From JBPCOB01 sp051000715 (GTDB lineage Bacteria > Actinomycetota > Actinomycetes > JALYNC01), in contig JBPCOB010000094.1 of NCBI GenBank assembly GCA_051000715.1, forward strand, positions 1-6,565: 6,565 nt of DNA. Reading direction: 5' to 3'. Positions 5,876-6,565 of this stretch are shown here, piece by piece (position 1 is the stretch's first letter; the number at the start of each line of letters is the position of its first letter). The position numbers and the translations under genes are program-made. The notes beneath the pieces were generated by a model that saw nothing but the letters and a program-made list of their open reading frames with translations, did no database searches and was not told the DNA's origin.

Positions 5876-6565
5876 TCAGTTGCGGAGACACTCCGGGTGA
5901 CCGAGCACACGGCGCAGCACCTTCGCCATCGCTCCCGCATGCGCACCGTCGACCAGCCGGTGATCGGCCGTTGCGGTGACCACCAGCCGGGGGCGTACGA
6001 CGACCTCGCCGTCGACCGCCATCGGCACGTCCCGGACGCCGCCCACGAGCACATAGAGCGCCGCCCGGGCGAAGGGCACCGGTGCCATGTAGCCCTCGTC
6101 CAGACCGAACCGGGACACGCTGCTGACCAGGGCAGAGCCCAGCGGAAAGCCCGGCTGGCCCAGTGCCGGCACGCCCAGCCCGCCGAGCAAGAACGAGGCG
6201 CCGGCGAGCGTCGGACGCATGAGGGGGACCGGAATGCGCCGGACCCAGCCCGCACTGCGCTCGAAGTTCGGATCACCGCGGCGGCGCAGCCGGTCGGCCC
6301 GGTCGGTCACTTCCGCCGCGATCTCGACCACCGACTTGGCGTCGGCCCGGTGGACCTTGACAGGGCCGAGATCCTCACCGCCATCGACGTCGACAGCGAA
6401 CGACACGTCGACCGACGGGAACGGCACGATCCGGCCGAACACCACCCGGCAGCAGGTCTCCGGCACCTCGGCCTGGGCCGTGGCGACCGCCTTGCCTACC
6501 AGGTGGGTGAGCGTGATGGGTACGCCGGAGGCCCGCCGCTGCTGCTCGACGTAGGCCAGCCCCGC
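5876..6565 (-). CDS. 2-oxoacid dehydrogenase E2-type acyltransferase domain protein, 5' end outside window
   Basis: The frame is open from the right edge to TGA 5878-5876, giving 229 visible residues; the start is beyond the window. The chloramphenicol-acetyltransferase-like catalytic fold of E2 components is evident. Near the visible N-terminus is P-I-T-L-T-H-L-V-G-K-A (residues 16-26), then F-G-R-I and the G-E-D-L-G-P-V-K-V strand. Near the C-terminus is D-H-R-L-V-D-G-A-H-A-G, containing the catalytic HxxxDG motif (H codon at 5962-5960). E2 enzymes move acyl groups from lipoyl arms to CoA. Whether lipoyl or peripheral-subunit-binding domains are present cannot be seen. Stand-alone E2-like proteins of this kind occur in actinobacteria, and no E1 or E3 gene is visible here. 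The internal GTG at 6466 is not the start, because family sequence continues upstream of it. Confidence 0.85.
   Translation of the reverse strand, partial: AGLAYVEQQRRASGVPITLTHLVGKAVATAQAEVPETCCRVVFGRIVPFPSVDVSFAVDVDGGEDLGPVKVHRADAKSVVEIAAEVTDRADRLRRRGDPNFERSAGWVRRIPVPLMRPTLAGASFLLGGLGVPALGQPGFPLGSALVSSVSRFGLDEGYMAPVPFARAALYVLVGGVRDVPMAVDGEVVVRPRLVVTATADHRLVDGAHAGAMAKVLRRVLGHPECLRN

Noticed and set aside
5751..5891. GTG 5891 as the start of the DUF839 gene.
   Set aside because: It adds a 47-residue Pro/Arg-rich segment ahead of a normal signal peptide and overlaps the acyltransferase stop, whereas TTG 5750 has a good GGAGG.

Overview
The window is very GC-rich, with dense coding and strong third-position G/C bias. 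It uses GTG and TTG starts, and its protein families (a BTAD/AfsR-type regulator, a short 'ATAC' lipobox lipoprotein, a secreted DUF839/PhoX protein) point to a high-GC actinomycete. I cannot name the genus. Nothing suggests a mobile element, CRISPR array, rRNA or tRNA.

Layout, left to right. Bases 1-117 (+) are the 3' end of a hemolysin III/PAQR-like membrane protein. After an 83-bp gap, 201-3230 (+) encodes a 1009-residue AfsR-like regulator: winged helix, BTAD, NTPase and TPR superhelix. Bases 3231-3411 are a compact control region holding three exact-phase 11-bp direct repeats, a 12-bp imperfect inverted repeat, a strong Shine-Dalgarno and a 12-codon leader ORF. The leader ORF overlaps the next gene by ATGA. 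That gene (3412-3927, +) is a 171-residue lipoprotein of unknown function. A strong GC hairpin at 4068-4102 ends transcription from both sides. On the minus strand, 5750-4113 encodes a secreted DUF839/PhoX-like protein. Upstream of it, 6565-5876 is the C-terminal part of a 2-oxoacid dehydrogenase E2-type acyltransferase that runs off the right edge.

The most interesting part is the regulator-to-lipoprotein junction. In Streptomyces, AfsR acts on the small gene just downstream (afsS) through direct repeats. Here an AfsR-size regulator is followed by repeats with an 11-bp period, the phasing used by SARP-type proteins, and then by a small gene with an unusual coupled leader ORF. My inference is that regulator and lipoprotein form a local regulator-target pair. 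The repeats do not sit at the canonical distance from a recognisable -10 box, so this needs a binding test. The two minus-strand genes point the same way and may be cotranscribed, but they are separated by 125 bp with two palindromic elements, and they show no evident functional link to the plus-strand genes.
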